Part shown: in pieces, positions 25,497 through 38,115 of the stretch | Numbering within the stretch: the stretch's first letter is position 1 | Layout: the number at the start of each line of letters is the position of its first letter | Origin: Oreocharis arfaki | Lineage: Eukaryota; Chordata; Aves; Passeriformes; Paramythiidae | Assembly: GCA_013398015.1 (NCBI GenBank) | Contig: VZRR01007593.1 | Span: forward strand, 269,199-333,198 | Reading direction: 5' to 3' | Length of the DNA stretch: 64,000 nucleotides | Position numbers and translations under genes: made by a program | The notes under the pieces: model-generated | What the model was told of the DNA's origin: nothing | What the model saw: the letters and a program-made list of their open reading frames with translations, nothing else | Database searches by the model: none

Positions 25497-26575
25497 TGTG
25501 GAGGCTGGGCCCTGGTTGGATACCAGATGCCCACCAAAGCCTTCTATCACTCCCCTCCTCAGGTGGGCAGGGCAGAGACAAATATTTATGGGGAGAGACA
25601 AAGACAGGGAGAGATCACTCAGCAGTTGTCATCATGGGCAAAACAGAATCTACTTAGGGAAAGTAATTGAATTTAGTCAACTCAAAAGAGAGTAGAATAG
25701 TGAGAAGTAAAGCCAAATCTTAAAAACACTTTCCCTGGCAACCTGCCTTCTTCCTGGGATTGACTTTATTCCCAGTTCTCTACCTCCTATCCTCAGAGGC
25801 ACAGGCGGATGGAGAATGGGGTTGTGGTCAGTTCATAACACGTTGTCTCTGCCACGGTTTCCTGTTTAGAGGGAGGACTCCTTCCCCCTGTTCCATCATG
25901 GGGTCCCTCCCAAAGAGGACAGTCCTCCACAAACTTCTCCAAAGTAAACCCCAGAATGGGCTTCAGTATTTCCAAACTGCTCCAGTGTGAACTTCCCCTG
26001 TGGTGCAGCCCTTCAAGAACAGGTTGCTTCAGCATGGATGCCTTGCAGTGTCACAAGTCCTGCCACCAAACCTGCTCCAGTGTGGGTTTCCCATGGGGTT
26101 ACAGCCTCCTTTTGGCATCTTCCTGTTCCAGTGTGGGGCCCTCCATGTACTGCAGGTGGATCTCTGCTCCACCACAGACCTCCAAGGGCTGCAGGGCCAC
26201 AGCTGCCTCACCATGGGCTGCACCGAGGGCTGCAGGGGAATCTTTGCCCCAGCACCTGGAGCACCTCCTGCGCCTTGTTCCGCACTGGCCTTGTTGTTCA
26301 CAGGGCTGTTTCTCTCACCTGTTCTCAGTCTCCCCTGCCTGCAATAGCTTCTGTACAATAACTTCTCTAACCTTTTTTCCTATGCTATCCTAGAGGTGCT
26401 TACACCATCACTTAACGGTTCATTCTTAGCCAGCATTGGGTATGTCTTGGAGCCAGCTGGAATCGGCTTTGTCAGACATAGGGGAAGTTTCTGGCATCTT
26501 CTCACAGAAGCTGCCCCTGCAGGCATCCCCCCCATTGTCCCCTCCCAAATAACCTTGCCACACAAACCCAGCGCA
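25497..26575 (-). mobile_element. Solo LTR of an avian endogenous retrovirus, copy 2
   Basis: About 1,079 bp, starting TGTGGAGGCTGGGCCCTGG and ending CACACAAACCCAGCGCA. It is flanked by a perfect 5-bp direct repeat GATGC (25492-25496 and 26576-26580). It aligns over its length with copy 1: shared text includes GGGAGAGATCACTCA, TTAAAAACACTTTCCC, GGTCAGTTCATAACACGTTG, TCATGGGGTCCCTCCCAAAG and TTCTCACAGAAGC. It is longer mainly because it has more of the internal GC-rich units (about 25980-26250). A 5-bp duplication is usual for ERVL-like elements, though some other avian ERVs also give 5-6 bp. The overlapping open frames inside it on both strands come from low stop density and are not genes. 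Confidence 0.85.
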
Positions 26576-29500
26576 GATGCAATTCCCTCAAGCAGTTGAA
26601 TTTCCTTGTGGCTGAATTTTGCCTCAATACTTAGGAAGTGGAGTTAAGTGCACTGTCAACCCCTTTCATAGAATGGTTGGGACCGCTTCTCTGGTGAAGC
26701 TTGGTGAGTGTCTAATGGGTATCAGACACTGTCTGAAAGCTCAACATGCTTCTGTTGAAGCAGTAATTGTCAATGTCTGCACATATCATGGTCATGCAAT
26801 TTCATTGCCAGCTTTTTGCTTGTCCACCTTGTGAAGGTAATAAGCAATGCATACCTCACAAAATTCGATCAGATCATTCAGGTATGAACAGAAGTGATTG
26901 GGACCCTCTTCAAAGCTGTCCCACTGCCTCCATGCTGTCTTTGGAAGGGAGGTGTTCTTTACACGAGCCCAAATCTGAGCTCCTGTGTCTGTTAAGACTT
27001 ACTTCTGAGTCCCCTAAAAGAGGACAGAGCGAGCACAAAGTCCTATCTGCATCGAAAGCCCCTATTCTTTCCAGTCTTGTTGGCTTGCTTCAGATTTGTG
27101 CCCTCCTGAAGCTGAATTAGGACAACAAAACTTCTGTTACTCCGTGGTGCCACAAGCATAGGCAAATAGCGAGGCAGACTAACATGATGGAGACAAAGGA
27201 TATTATACTGGTGGACTTGTAATTACATGTACTGATATACTCATTTCATTGCTTGTTTTGTGATCCCTGGATGGAAGTTGTTAAAGACATATGGAGAAAG
27301 CATAGCTATTCTCATTATGTTAATGAAGACTATTAAAGGTAAACATTAACAATCTGTAAGTGAAGAATAGAGCTGTATTAATTTTCATCACTTTTCTGAG
27401 CAGGCACCTCAGTAAGTGCTGGCCACCCCTTCTTTCAGGCTGCAGAGCAGACTATGGAATTTCTGTTAGCTAAGAAAAAGGCATGTGGTAAACAACTGTT
27501 GAAATTCAGTATGCAAAGTTATGAGACAGATTTCAGCCTAGGCTGCAGTGGTCTGTCTTCTGTCCCTGGCTTGACTACATTTTGGGCAGGGTTCAAAAAG
27601 TGGAGAAACTGGTGAAGGAGTGGTGGGAACCACCAATGTTTTTATGGACAAACATGAAAGAAACATTCGTTGTTTTGTTTTTGAGAGGTTTTTGGTAGCT
27701 ATTACACAAATGATATTTAATATTCAGAAGGTGCAATTTTGTCTTGTAATAATTCTCTTGCTCTTGTAATTTTCTTTCTGTGATCTGCTTGGAGAGTATT
27801 TATCAAATATTTCTGTTTCTTTTTTAAATGGATTTTACTTCACCTCTCAGCAGATGAATGTGTTTGATGAAAAGAAGATCAGCAAGAAATAGGAAGACTA
27901 GTGTTTCCAAATGCATAAATGAGATAATCTTTTGTAGGATGAAAACTTGTACACATCCAAGAATACAAGGGGCACTAGCAGTTTGAATCACCGTCTGTTG
28001 TCTCCTTATTCAGAAAACCATGAAATGATTGCTACTCTCACAACAATATAGCAACTCTAAAACCTGTAGTGGAGTTGAAAACTAATTCATGGAGTGAGTT
28101 GATCCTGTTCTTGAGAGAAAAACTTTCTAAAGGTACTCTTCTCAGTAGCTATATATGCAAGAAGGCATTTCAGATGACTCTTGACAATAGAATATAGAAA
28201 ATGTGTTGTGCTTCCTGATTCACAAGAATACCTTTTGGTTTTGTTTGTTCCTTTTCTGCTGACTTGAAAGAACAGCTACGTGTTCCCATATCCAGCATTG
28301 CCCTTTGCTAAATAATGGTTATGGAACTTTCTTTTTTCATTCTGAGTAAGTTTCATTTTTAAATGCAGGTAAGTTAAATGTATAGTTTTGGGTCCTGTTT
28401 GATGTGACTGCTTTGTCAATGCTACTTTGATAGGGAAGAGATGAGCTGCTTTGATATTAAATAAACAGACTGTCAGGGTGTGAAAGGCTTCCTCCCCTGT
28501 GTTGTGCTTTATTTTAGTGACTTGGAATTATCATCCAGTATGGCTCAGGTGTGCTGTAGGGTCACCACTGAGCACCACTTTCCTTCCCTACTAGTGTCCT
28601 AGTGAGGTGCACCTTGTGTGGCTTTAAAAAACAGATAAAGCCTTAATGGTTGCTGTGATTTCAGTGAAATCCAATCTGGAGAAATTTGACAAGTTGTTTT
28701 TATGAACACTGTACATACTGGAGGTTTCCTTGAGATGTAGCTATATCCATTTTTAAACCAGACTTACAATTTGGGCATAATTTCTCCTGCATTAACTGAG
28801 GAGAGTTGGTAAAAACAAGAAAACAAAGATACACTTTGGTTTGTGATATCTGAGTCAGTGTATGTTGCAATTTTGTATATGGGTCGTATTTCAATGATAT
28901 GACCAAAAAAAGACAAATTTTAAAAAAAATTACTAATAGAAGGAATAATTTCCTCAGGAATCTGGGTGAGTGAAAGGAAACCAGAACCATACCTCTATTT
29001 ACCAGTGGAATTGTTTACTTATTTGATGCTGCAAACAAGTATGGCTTGCTAATTTCTGTATTTTCTTGCTTTCATTGAAAGGGAAGGAAGACAGTGTGAA
29101 GTGAAACTCTTAATGTGTTTTTTCCCAGGCTCAGGAATGTCAATCACTGTTCTAAGTTTTAGGTCATCCTACACAGCTGATGAGGGACAGTGGAGAACGA
29201 TCTGAAGGATGGGATGGATTCTGAACACAGAATACACAGGTATGTAGGGCAGATCTCTGTGCTCATCGTGCCTGTGCCTAGAACACCACATGGCATTTTG
29301 CGGTCCTTTTCCATTTGCATCTTTCCCATCATAACGATATTTCAGCAATATAATAAAGGTCTCAGCTTCACTCTCCATGTAGTTTTTGTTTTTCTATTTA
29401 ATCTAGAGTGTAGGTGGGGATTTCTTGCAGATCACACTACAGCGTAAAATCTGAGCACTCACTCTTCTGTCTGAGAAGTAAGGGCTTTATCTCAGTGAAA

Positions 29501-32500
29501 TGAGACAGTATTCTAAGAACATTATTAGAAGGCTTGCTTCAGGCATACTTTTAACGGAAGTTTTCTGTGTTGTTAACATTTGGCACATTACAAACTGCTA
29601 TCCCTCATTTATCTTAACAGAGAGCATGTCTAGATCAGATAGCTGAGGATCTAGTGAATAAATCCAAAAGCATGTGGGTTCTTCAGGCTTTCTAAAAATA
29701 ACTTACTAAATGGTATCAGGTCTGCATATCAAAATTGCTATTCTAAGAGTCATACTGAGCAGGACACAAGAACCAAAATGTGCATCAGATGAACAAAAAT
29801 GTATTACCCATATTCAGCATGAATACTTAAAAAGGAGGGAAAATGGGCTTTTCACAGAGAAGAATTTTCATGCTCAGGTGTATTGAGAGCGAGAGCTACT
29901 GCCCAAGCTCTGGGGTGCCTGTGGTGTCCTGTCCTGCAGGACCAGGCTTAGTGGAATGAGTAACAGATAAACTGTGTGCACGGAGTCCTCAGCTCCTGCA
30001 AAATGAGTTGGTTTTGCTTAATTCAGCTGGACTAACTTTTGACTAAACTAAATCACACCAAGACTACTGACTTAATCAGAGCCCTTTTCTTGTCCATATC
30101 ATGTAGTAAAACATCTTAGCTTTTCCCCTTCTTTCAGCTACTAACAGATAAGTTGCTTTGGGGACAGCTCTGCATTCATGATTCACCCCCTGATACAAAG
30201 CAGGGAGACATGACTGGTGCCTCTGCCTTATCCTGCAGCTGGAGTGACATGGTTTAGAGAGAGTGGGAAGGATGACAGCAGTTACCATGCTTTTTATCCA
30301 GGCTAACACTGCGGTCAGCTTTAGCAATGTAGAACATGAGAAGATGTATTTTGCTAGTAAAGACATAATAGGTAATTAAAGAGTGTGGAAAGCAGATATT
30401 TTCAGTATTCCCCCAACCAGGTTTATTTAATATGCAGACTAATTGAGAACATCTGATATCAGCTCCAAGGAAATATTTTCCTTTGAAAATAGGTCAGTAG
30501 GAAACCTGACACTTCCTTGCCTACCTGATTGCTGTCTTTGCAAGTCCAGGCCAGAATATAATCTGGAAATGAGAACTAAAAAAGTATCAAAGGGAGTAGA
30601 AGACCTTATTGTGCTAAATTAATTCACTGCTCTTTTTTCCCCCCCAAGAACAGAAAACATTCTCAGGCTTTTCAGCCACAGTGTTACAAGCATCCGATTA
30701 GATTTTTGCATAACGCAGAGCAGAGAGGGGAAGTAGTTGGTTGAGAGAGGATGATTTCGTACTGATGGGAAGATCCTGTGAGGTGTGGCCTTGATGGCAG
30801 CTTCAGATGTGATGGAGCAGACACTCCTATTGTTTCTAAGTTGAAAAAGTCTTTGGAAAGCAGCTCATGCTTCTCTTCCTGTTTTCGTTCGCTTCATCCA
30901 ACTGCACCAGTGAGAAACCCTGTAATAACATGAATGAGTCATTTCTTACGTTGCTTAATATTTGTTTTGAAATTCTGACATAGATTTGAGCACCTGACTT
31001 CTCCTTCTTCTGTGATGACTTGGCTTTAAAATCAGTCGTGGAATTGTTGGACACTTGATCTAAGGAGTTACAGCAGGTGCCAGCTCTGATCAAGCAGAGA
31101 CATGCTTCTGTGTGTTTGACAGTAGAGTTATTCTCTGGAATGTCTCAAGGACTTTTTGTGTATGGTGCAGTTAGTCTCTGTCTGGAGTCTCAAAAATGTT
31201 TTTGTGGTCCCGGGGCACACATAGAGACAGCACCTATGCACACAAACAGGCAGGGAACTTGTTTCTGTACCCTGCCACTGAGTCTCAGCCCCAGAGACCA
31301 TCCAAGGTGGAGAGATGGGAACAGGAGGAAGAGAAAACTTCAGAGGCCCTATCAAGCAGGATTTTTTTCCAGTGTGTGTACTCTGGCTCAGGGTTTTAGA
31401 AAGGAGCTTTGAAAAATCTCATTGCCTGCACACATAGATGTCACAGTGTGAAACATATTGTTTTAGCCGCTTGTTTTTTTTTTTTTTGGCATGTAAAAAA
31501 CCAAACTCCTCCTCACCTCTTGTAGAAGAGAAGAACATTGTTCATTAGTGTATGTAGGTGCTGGTTTTGATTTTTTTTTTTCACTTTTTAGCACTCAGTA
31601 AAAGCATAAAGGCATCAATAATGAATAAATAAACAAACAAAAGCAAACAACTTAATTACAAGTGGCAATCTGTGACTTTTATTTTGGGAATCCCACTTAT
31701 CTCTACAAAGAGATTCCAAGGGTCCAAGCTGCCCCTGCTCCACCTTTCAGTAGGTCCCTCTCACTGTAACTTGTGGTGAATTATCCTACTGTGTCGCCAG
31801 AGGATCTCTCTGTTACTCACTCAGGAAAACTGGCACTAGTTCCTCGATGGTAAACCTTCAGCTGGCCTGTGTATGGCATGTATGGCATGGTGAGTGAGGG
31901 CTTGGCAGAGGCTGGCCATGGCTGAGAAAGCTGGTGAGGCTTTTCCTCAGGGATTTATCAAATCATGGATGCAATGTACCAGGCAGGGACATCTGCTGTC
32001 TCTTCCAAAACGAATGTTGGGAGGAATCAGCAAGCAGAGACACTGTTTCATCAGGCTGATAGGGGTCAGGGTGTGAAAGGGCAACTAAATCATGCATGGA
32101 TTGATGGACAAATTAACGAAAAAGAAGTCCCCTGAAGACTGGTTAATGCACAGTGACCATGTCAGGTTTGGGAGGTCTGTGATCTGAAAAAGGTGAGAGG
32201 CTGCAAGGAGGTTGCTAGAGGGACGAGTCGGAGATGCCTGTCTTCCCCAGCTGGAAGAACTTATGTGGCCGTAGAGCTTATCGCCACAGGCAGGAGAGAC
32301 CTTCAGTCCAGTCCAGAAGAGCTGTTTCTATTTATATATATGCAAAAGTACGAAAACTGTTTTGAAATAATAAGCCATAAGAAGAGTGGAGCGTTACTTT
32401 GAATAATGTCCTAGGAATATTCTTGAAGATGACAAAAATGACAGGGGATCTTGATTTTCCCAATGCTTTTTAAAATTACTGTTCTCTGCTCACTCATCTA

Positions 32501-34329
32501 AAACGTTTCTAACCTGTTCATGTGTAGTCAGGGACACTGACATTGCTGGGAACAGCGGGGTGTGTCCATCATGAATGGGTGACTTCCCCCTTTGTCATGG
32601 GGAAATGTTTTAACTCAGAATTTTTGTATGGGCTCTTAGCCATAGATTGTTTTTTAAGAATTCTGTGTGGCAGAAGGAAATTACGAAGTGTAGGTGGAAT
32701 GGTTTCCAGAGGCAGCCTTGCTAGAAGCCTTCCCTACACATGTTTTAGTACTTGTGACTCACGTTGGAGTGTGATATTAATTGTTAGTGCCAATGCTTTC
32801 ACGAGAGCCCACTAATTCAGTGTGGCTCCGTGTTTGGGTCCTCAAATGAGAATGTCATTGGAAACTTCCTCTAATTAAGTCCCTCTAGTCTCAGTGGGTG
32901 TTAAGAGCCGCACTACATAAACAAGGGAGTCTCACTGACTGTTCTGCACTTTAGTGAATATCTTCATTTGTGCTCTCTGTTCTGTCCTGAAGACAAACAA
33001 AGATGTCTAAAGGACTTTATTTCCCCTCACACATGCTGCTATGGAATATGTACTTAGAATATCCCCATAGCCTTAGCTCACCAAAAATTGATTGAGATGA
33101 GGTCTCTATCAGGGCACAGACTGTCCAGCACAATGTTTTCTTGGCTCATGAGGCAATGAGTAACTTAGCTAGACTTGGCACCCTCTACAAGAGTGGCACA
33201 GCTCTCACATGACAGATCAGTGTGGTTGAAAACAGGAAGGTCGTCTTTCATTTTTAAATCATGGGATGCCATACAAACACCAAGATATGTGAGCTTGTCA
33301 TATCTAGCAGTGATCAGTGCAGCTAAATGATGTAACTGGCGTACTGTCACGAGCTGGTAATTAATCTGAAACACATTTTACCATGGTTGTTCTCTTTATA
33401 TTGACTCGCAGTAAATTTTTTTTTCTAAAGACAGACATGATATAAAATGCATAATTTTTTTGCTGTGACATAACAAAACCTAAGTGCTGGATTTTTTGCT
33501 GTCTAAATCATGAGAAACCAGAGATAGAGCACGAATCATAACTCCTGGTTATTGTTTTGTTCTGGGACTTCCTGTCAATTAGGAACACAGCATTTTCTTG
33601 AGCTACCTGTGTGCCATATAGGGCTTTGATTGACCTGCTGACAGTAATGATTTAATTACTCTGACAGGCACAGAATCCAAGTTACAAATGGTGTCTGTAT
33701 ATGAATAAATTATTTTTTAATGATCAATGTAAAACCAGCTAGTAGAGAAACGATCATCAAGAGTTGTACGCACCAATAAGGCTCCTGCTGATGGAGAACC
33801 ATCTCTTTTCCCTACCCTACAGAAAGAACAAAAAAAATAAACTGATTATGTTAGCTCATTAATATAGATAATGAAATCTTAGTTGTATATGTACACACAG
33901 TATTTAACATCATCATCAAAAAAATACGATTTTGTTTTTTTTTTTTCCCTTGTGCATTATATAATTGTGTCAAGGAAATTTTGACCTTAAAAATTAAGCC
34001 CAAAAAGTAGCATATAAAATTACAAATATACAATAATAAAAAATACAGTAATAATTAAAAAAAAAAATTATTCTATTCCAGTCTCATCTCATCAAAGGTC
34101 AATCTTTTTGGTTGAAAATACATGATACATGTAATATTTTAGAAACCAAATTATAAAAGAAGAAAAATGAGTGAAAACAACAGGAGCAAATCTCTCATAA
34201 GAGACCAAGCTGTAAATAAGTTGAGACAGAAATATATATTACGTTCATCAAAAATTCTGAGTAAAATGTTAAGATGAGCATGCCTGCCTTCCTTCCTTCT
34301 CTTTTCCTTAGCTTTCATATTTGAGCTGA
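26576..34329. other. No gene recognised
   Basis: Nearly 8 kb in which I see no transposon, exon or RNA gene. Several T-runs (31470, 31569, 33930) and short open frames only. A strongly diverged repeat could be missed by eye. Confidence 0.45.
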
Positions 34330-34586
34330 TGTCATTTGGTATGGAACATCTCTTTGGTTAATTTGGATCAGCTGGTTTAGTTGTGTCTTCTCCAAGGATC
34401 TTGCTCACTCCAGCCTCTTGATGGGGGGAGAATGTCAGAGAGACAGCACTGAGGCTGTGCCAGCCCTGCTCAGCAGCAGCCAAAACACTGATGTGTTATA
34501 AACCACCGTCTAGCTACCGATGCAGAACACAGCACTGCAAGGCCTGCTATGGGAAAACAAACTCCAGCTCACTCCTACCCAATACA
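34330..34586 (+). mobile_element. ERVL-type LTR, 3' fragment (old)
   Basis: TTTGGTATGGAACATCTCTT, TTTGGATCAGCTGGTTTAGT, GTGTCTTCTCCAAGGATC, CTGCTCAGCAGCAGCCAAAA and CACTGATGTGTTATAAACCA belong to a common avian ERVL LTR. The fragment ends CCCAATACA at 34586. It resembles the fragment at 4512-4735 in general plan. No target duplication or internal genes were found. The left edge is estimated. Confidence 0.62.
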
Positions 34587-34794
34587 AATGGTTTGCCCTT
34601 AGAGAAGTCATGTTACCTGTCAATGATTACCTCCTTTCAAATGGAAGGAGAATCTGCTTCATGATCTTGCTGGGCACAGAGGTGGGACCGGAAGGTCTGT
34701 GGTTCTTGAGTCTTCCATTTTTCCTTTATAGAAATGGGCCTTATATCCCTTTTCCCGTGAGTGGGATCTTCACCAGGCTATGCCCTGACTAACC

Positions 34795-36190
34795 ATTCAA
34801 ATCATGTGGATGCATGTCATCACACCATGGACTTGTGCACCTTCATCTTCCTTAGATGGTCTTGAACCTGATCTTCTACAGCTCTTCGTTCTCCCAGCTC
34901 CTGCCTTTGCCTTCTGCAACTCAGGTGGTGTGGCTGGCATACTCGCTGGTGAAGATCAAGGCCGAACTTTGTTGAGTACCTCAGTCTTCTTCATACCCCA
35001 GGTAGTCAGGTCTCCAATTTCCTTCTTGAAAGGGTCCACATTTGTCCCTACTCTTCCTTTTAACACCAGTGTACCTTTAGAAATTTTTCCTGTCATTCTT
35101 GATGTCCCTGTCAAGGTTTAATTCTATCATGGCTGTAGATTTCCTAACCCATATTTTCCCCAGGTTATCTATCCCTGTTTCCACCCTCTGTAGGCTTCCT
35201 TTTTGTGTCTGAGTTTTTTCCAGGAGCTTCTTGTTCATATACACAGGCCTCCTGGAATTTTTGCCTGACTTCCTTTTTGTAAGGATACATTGCTCCTGAA
35301 GTCCAGGGCAGTGAGCTTGCTTCTCACCCTCCTCGCTGTGCAAGGATCTTGAACTGCACCATTTCGTGGTCACTTCAGCCCAGGCTGCCCTTGAGCTTCA
35401 CCGTTCTCATCAGCCCCTCCTTGTTGGTGAGAACAAGGTCCAGCACAGCACCTCTCTTTGTTGGACCTTCTCTCACTTGGAGAAGGCAGCTGTCACCAGT
35501 GTCTGCCAGGAACTTCCTGGATTGCCTGTGCCCTGCTCTACTGCCCCTCCAGATGTCAGGGTGTTTGAAGCCCCCACGAGGACCAGGGCTTCCGAATGTG
35601 TGAGGCTGCTCATATCTGTCTGTAGGGGGCCTCATCCAATTGGTCTTGCTGGTCAAGCAGTCTGTAGCAGACCCGCACTATAATGTCATAGGTTCCTGCC
35701 CTCTCTTTGATCCTGACCCATAAACTCTCAGATGGTCTTTCATCCATGCCCAGGCAGAGCTCTGTGCACTCCATCAGGTCATTGACATGAAGGGAGACAC
35801 CCCCTCCTCATCTCCACTGCCTGTCCTTCCTAAACAGCCTGTGTCCTTCCATTCCAGCACTCAAAACACAGGAGTCATCCTCCTCCAGCTCTGTGATTCC
35901 AGTAAGATCACAGTCCTGCAGACATGTGCATGTCTCTGATTCCTCTTGTTTATTCCCCATGTTGTGTGCACTTGCATAGAGGCATCTAGATTTGACTCCC
36001 TATGAAGCTGATTTACTAACTGCAGCGGCTGGAATTCTTTCGAACTGTCTCAGCTCTCCTGATGACCTGTGATCCCTCTCTAGTCTGTGAGCATCTATTG
36101 CTGGTCCTGGCATGAGACTGGTAGGAGAGCGATGGACTGAGGTTCTCCTCTTCTGGCAACTTTTGTTTAAAGTAACAACACTCCTCTCCA
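34795..36190 (-). mobile_element. CR1-type LINE, ORF2 endonuclease to start of RT, antisense
   Basis: Read on the minus strand, the sequence runs from a segment before the endonuclease (near 36000-36190), through the endonuclease (HNMGNKQEE near 35950, GMEGHRLFRKDRQ near 35840, HPDIWRGSRAGHRQSRKFLA and KRGAVLDLVLTNKEGLM near 35430-35530). It continues into the linker (ILTKRKSGKNSRRPVYMNKK near 35230-35290) and the start of the RT domain (KVHKSM near 34830). It stops before the catalytic RT core. Stops and small indels interrupt it. It may be an older neighbour or a displaced 5' part of the CR1 sequence at 37556-40335. Confidence 0.85.
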
Positions 36191-37555
36191 CACCACTGCT
36201 TTGTTTCTCTGTCTTAAATTGCTGACTTGTGTTTAAATGGAGGCAACGAAAAATATTCTTAATAATTACAACAAGATGAACATTTAAAGAGGATTTAAGC
36301 TGTCAGCAAGACCTCATTATTAAAATAAAAAAAAATTAAAAGGATGAGACATGATACGTTGTGTAAAGGAGTTTGGAAGAAACACTATGCTTGACAAAAA
36401 CCCTGATCCCCTCCCTAGCTTTTTTATTGATCCACTATGTGATGCTCAAAATTCAAGAAATACTTGGATTTTATCAGTTTCTTCATTAAAGGTATCAGAT
36501 GTCATTGGAAAGGTTTAGTGGAGCTTGGGCATGCTCCAGTACTACCTCTCCAGATCCGGCTGAGTACGTGGCCAGGCACTGCAGGCTGCATCTGAAGTGC
36601 ATTGCTTCTGCTCATTTAACTATTTCAGTACAGCCCAAGCAGTGCTGCTCCCCAGGAGATAATAATAATGGTCAGCAGCAATTTTGAACTCACTGACCTT
36701 GGTAAAAGAACACTCCTTAAGGAAGCACTTCAAAATGTTGAATCCTGTCAGAAGACAAGAAGGGTCTGTGCATTCACAGCACAGGTGTCCTCCGCTTGTC
36801 ATTTTTCTGAAACGCTTTCCTCTGCTAAGCCCTTGCTGACTCTGGTTTTTGTGAGCACTTTGACTAGCTGATTTCTGTAGCTTGTCCTGCTGAAGTGAAG
36901 AAACTTTTGTGGTTCAGTGTAGAGATCACAAGGTGAGCACCTTGGAGACTGTGGAGACTTCCAGGAGCACTCATGCTGACTGCTTGGGAGATGCCTCTTT
37001 CCTGCACCTATGTTTGCAACATCACTAAGAGGTTCAGATTTCACTTTGCATATGAAAAGCCGCACACAGCATCCCGTGGGCAAGTAAACCAGCAGGTGTT
37101 ACATGGCCTTGTCAACCCCAGGAAGAGTGTTTCAAATACTGGAGTGCCATCTACTGGCTCTTTTCCTCTGTGCTAGGTGCAGCTGTACTTCTCTTCGAAG
37201 AACTTTTGTATGCCTTCCTTCTTGGTAGCTTTTACTGCCAGCTTTGTGTGTGTGTGTGTTACATTATCCAAGATCGTAAGGTAAGTTGCATCCCAAGGAG
37301 GATCCATCACTTCTCCCACTGCATCCAGGACCCAGACCCCCAGAGACTTTCATCCAGCTCCTAGACCTACGAAGTCTTCATGCTGATATTCAGACAAACA
37401 CTATACGTATCTCAGCATCCTCGTTCTTCCCTGGTAGTGGTTCTTCCCACCCCTTACCATTTCTGCTGCCTTTGAAGATCCTGGTCGGGAAGCTCAAGTG
37501 CCTCCACTGAAAGTTTCAAACACTGTACACATAAGTAATGGCAAAACTGTTAATG
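36191..37555. other. No gene recognised
   Basis: Lies between two antisense CR1 segments. It carries a TGTGTGTGTGTG run near 37246 and nothing else I can name. Confidence 0.45.
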
Positions 37556-37633
37556 ATAGAATCACAGAAACATAGAATATCTCAGATCAGAAGATACCCA
37601 TAAGCATCACTGAGTCCATCTCCCTGGTCCTCT
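37556..37633 (-). mobile_element. CR1 LINE 3' tail, separated from its body by an inserted LTR
   Basis: ATAGAATCACAGAAACATAG, AATATCTCAGATCAGAAGAT and CCATAAGCATCACTGAGTCC are the reverse complement of the CR1 3' terminus. The copy breaks off at CCTGGTCCTCT and resumes at 38116 (CTCTCAGTACTAACC), with the LTR between. The two parts join to give the expected CR1 3' UTR order. Confidence 0.85.
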
Positions 37634-38115
37634 TGATGCCATGATGATTTTTTGCCTTTTCTTTTATACTCCTTTTATATACCCCCTTATATAGCTTTTA
37701 TGTATTCTTAATGCATTTAACCCACATACTTATAATTCCTTAAGTCAGATAGCCTCGCTGAGACCCAATATTCCCTTAAGCCAGGAGACCAAACATCCTG
37801 GAAGCCTTGCAGTCAGGGTCAGAAAGCCCCAGACACCAAGGTCCTCTCCAGAACACATTCTGTAAACTAAGACAGGCCCATCCAGGGGGAAGGTTCCTTG
37901 GGATGGGGGGTTCACTCTCATTGGGGAATCTTTGATAGATATGCTAATTTGCAAGGCCTATAATTGTGTATGCTTTTCGGGTGCTGGGTGTGTGTGCATT
38001 TCGAGGTGCATTTCGGGATGAAGTGCTCCACCTACGATGCAAATGCTGAGGTAAAACCCCTTTTTTTCCCGTACCCATGTTTGGTTCCTAATTTTAAGAC
38101 CGGGGAAGGGCAACA
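37634..38115. mobile_element. Solo LTR (482 bp) inserted in a CR1, 4-bp target duplication
   Basis: The insert begins TGATGCCATGATGATTTTTT and ends CCGGGGAAGGGCAACA, so it has TG...CA ends. It is flanked on both sides by CTCT (37630-37633 and 38116-38119). It interrupts CR1 3' UTR sequence that is otherwise continuous. Its body is not CR1: a TATATA-containing stretch near 37676-37697 and a CATTTCGAGGTGCATTTCGG repeat-like stretch near 37998. No retroviral genes are present. A 4-bp duplication is typical of gammaretrovirus-like (ERV1) integration. I cannot name the family. Both strands satisfy TG...CA, so orientation is left open. Confidence 0.75.

Noticed and set aside
25956..26393. Overlapping long open frames on both strands (up to 145 codons)
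   Set aside because: They lie inside a solo LTR with GC-rich internal repeats; several frames and both strands are open because stops are rare there.
28700..28990. Minus-strand 96-codon frame with a CPNCKSG motif
   Set aside because: A single Cys pair is no evidence of a zinc-binding domain, and no exon borders or conservation are visible.
35349..35683. Two overlapping + strand open frames of 84 and 105 codons
   Set aside because: They are the complement of CR1 endonuclease coding sequence read on the minus strand.
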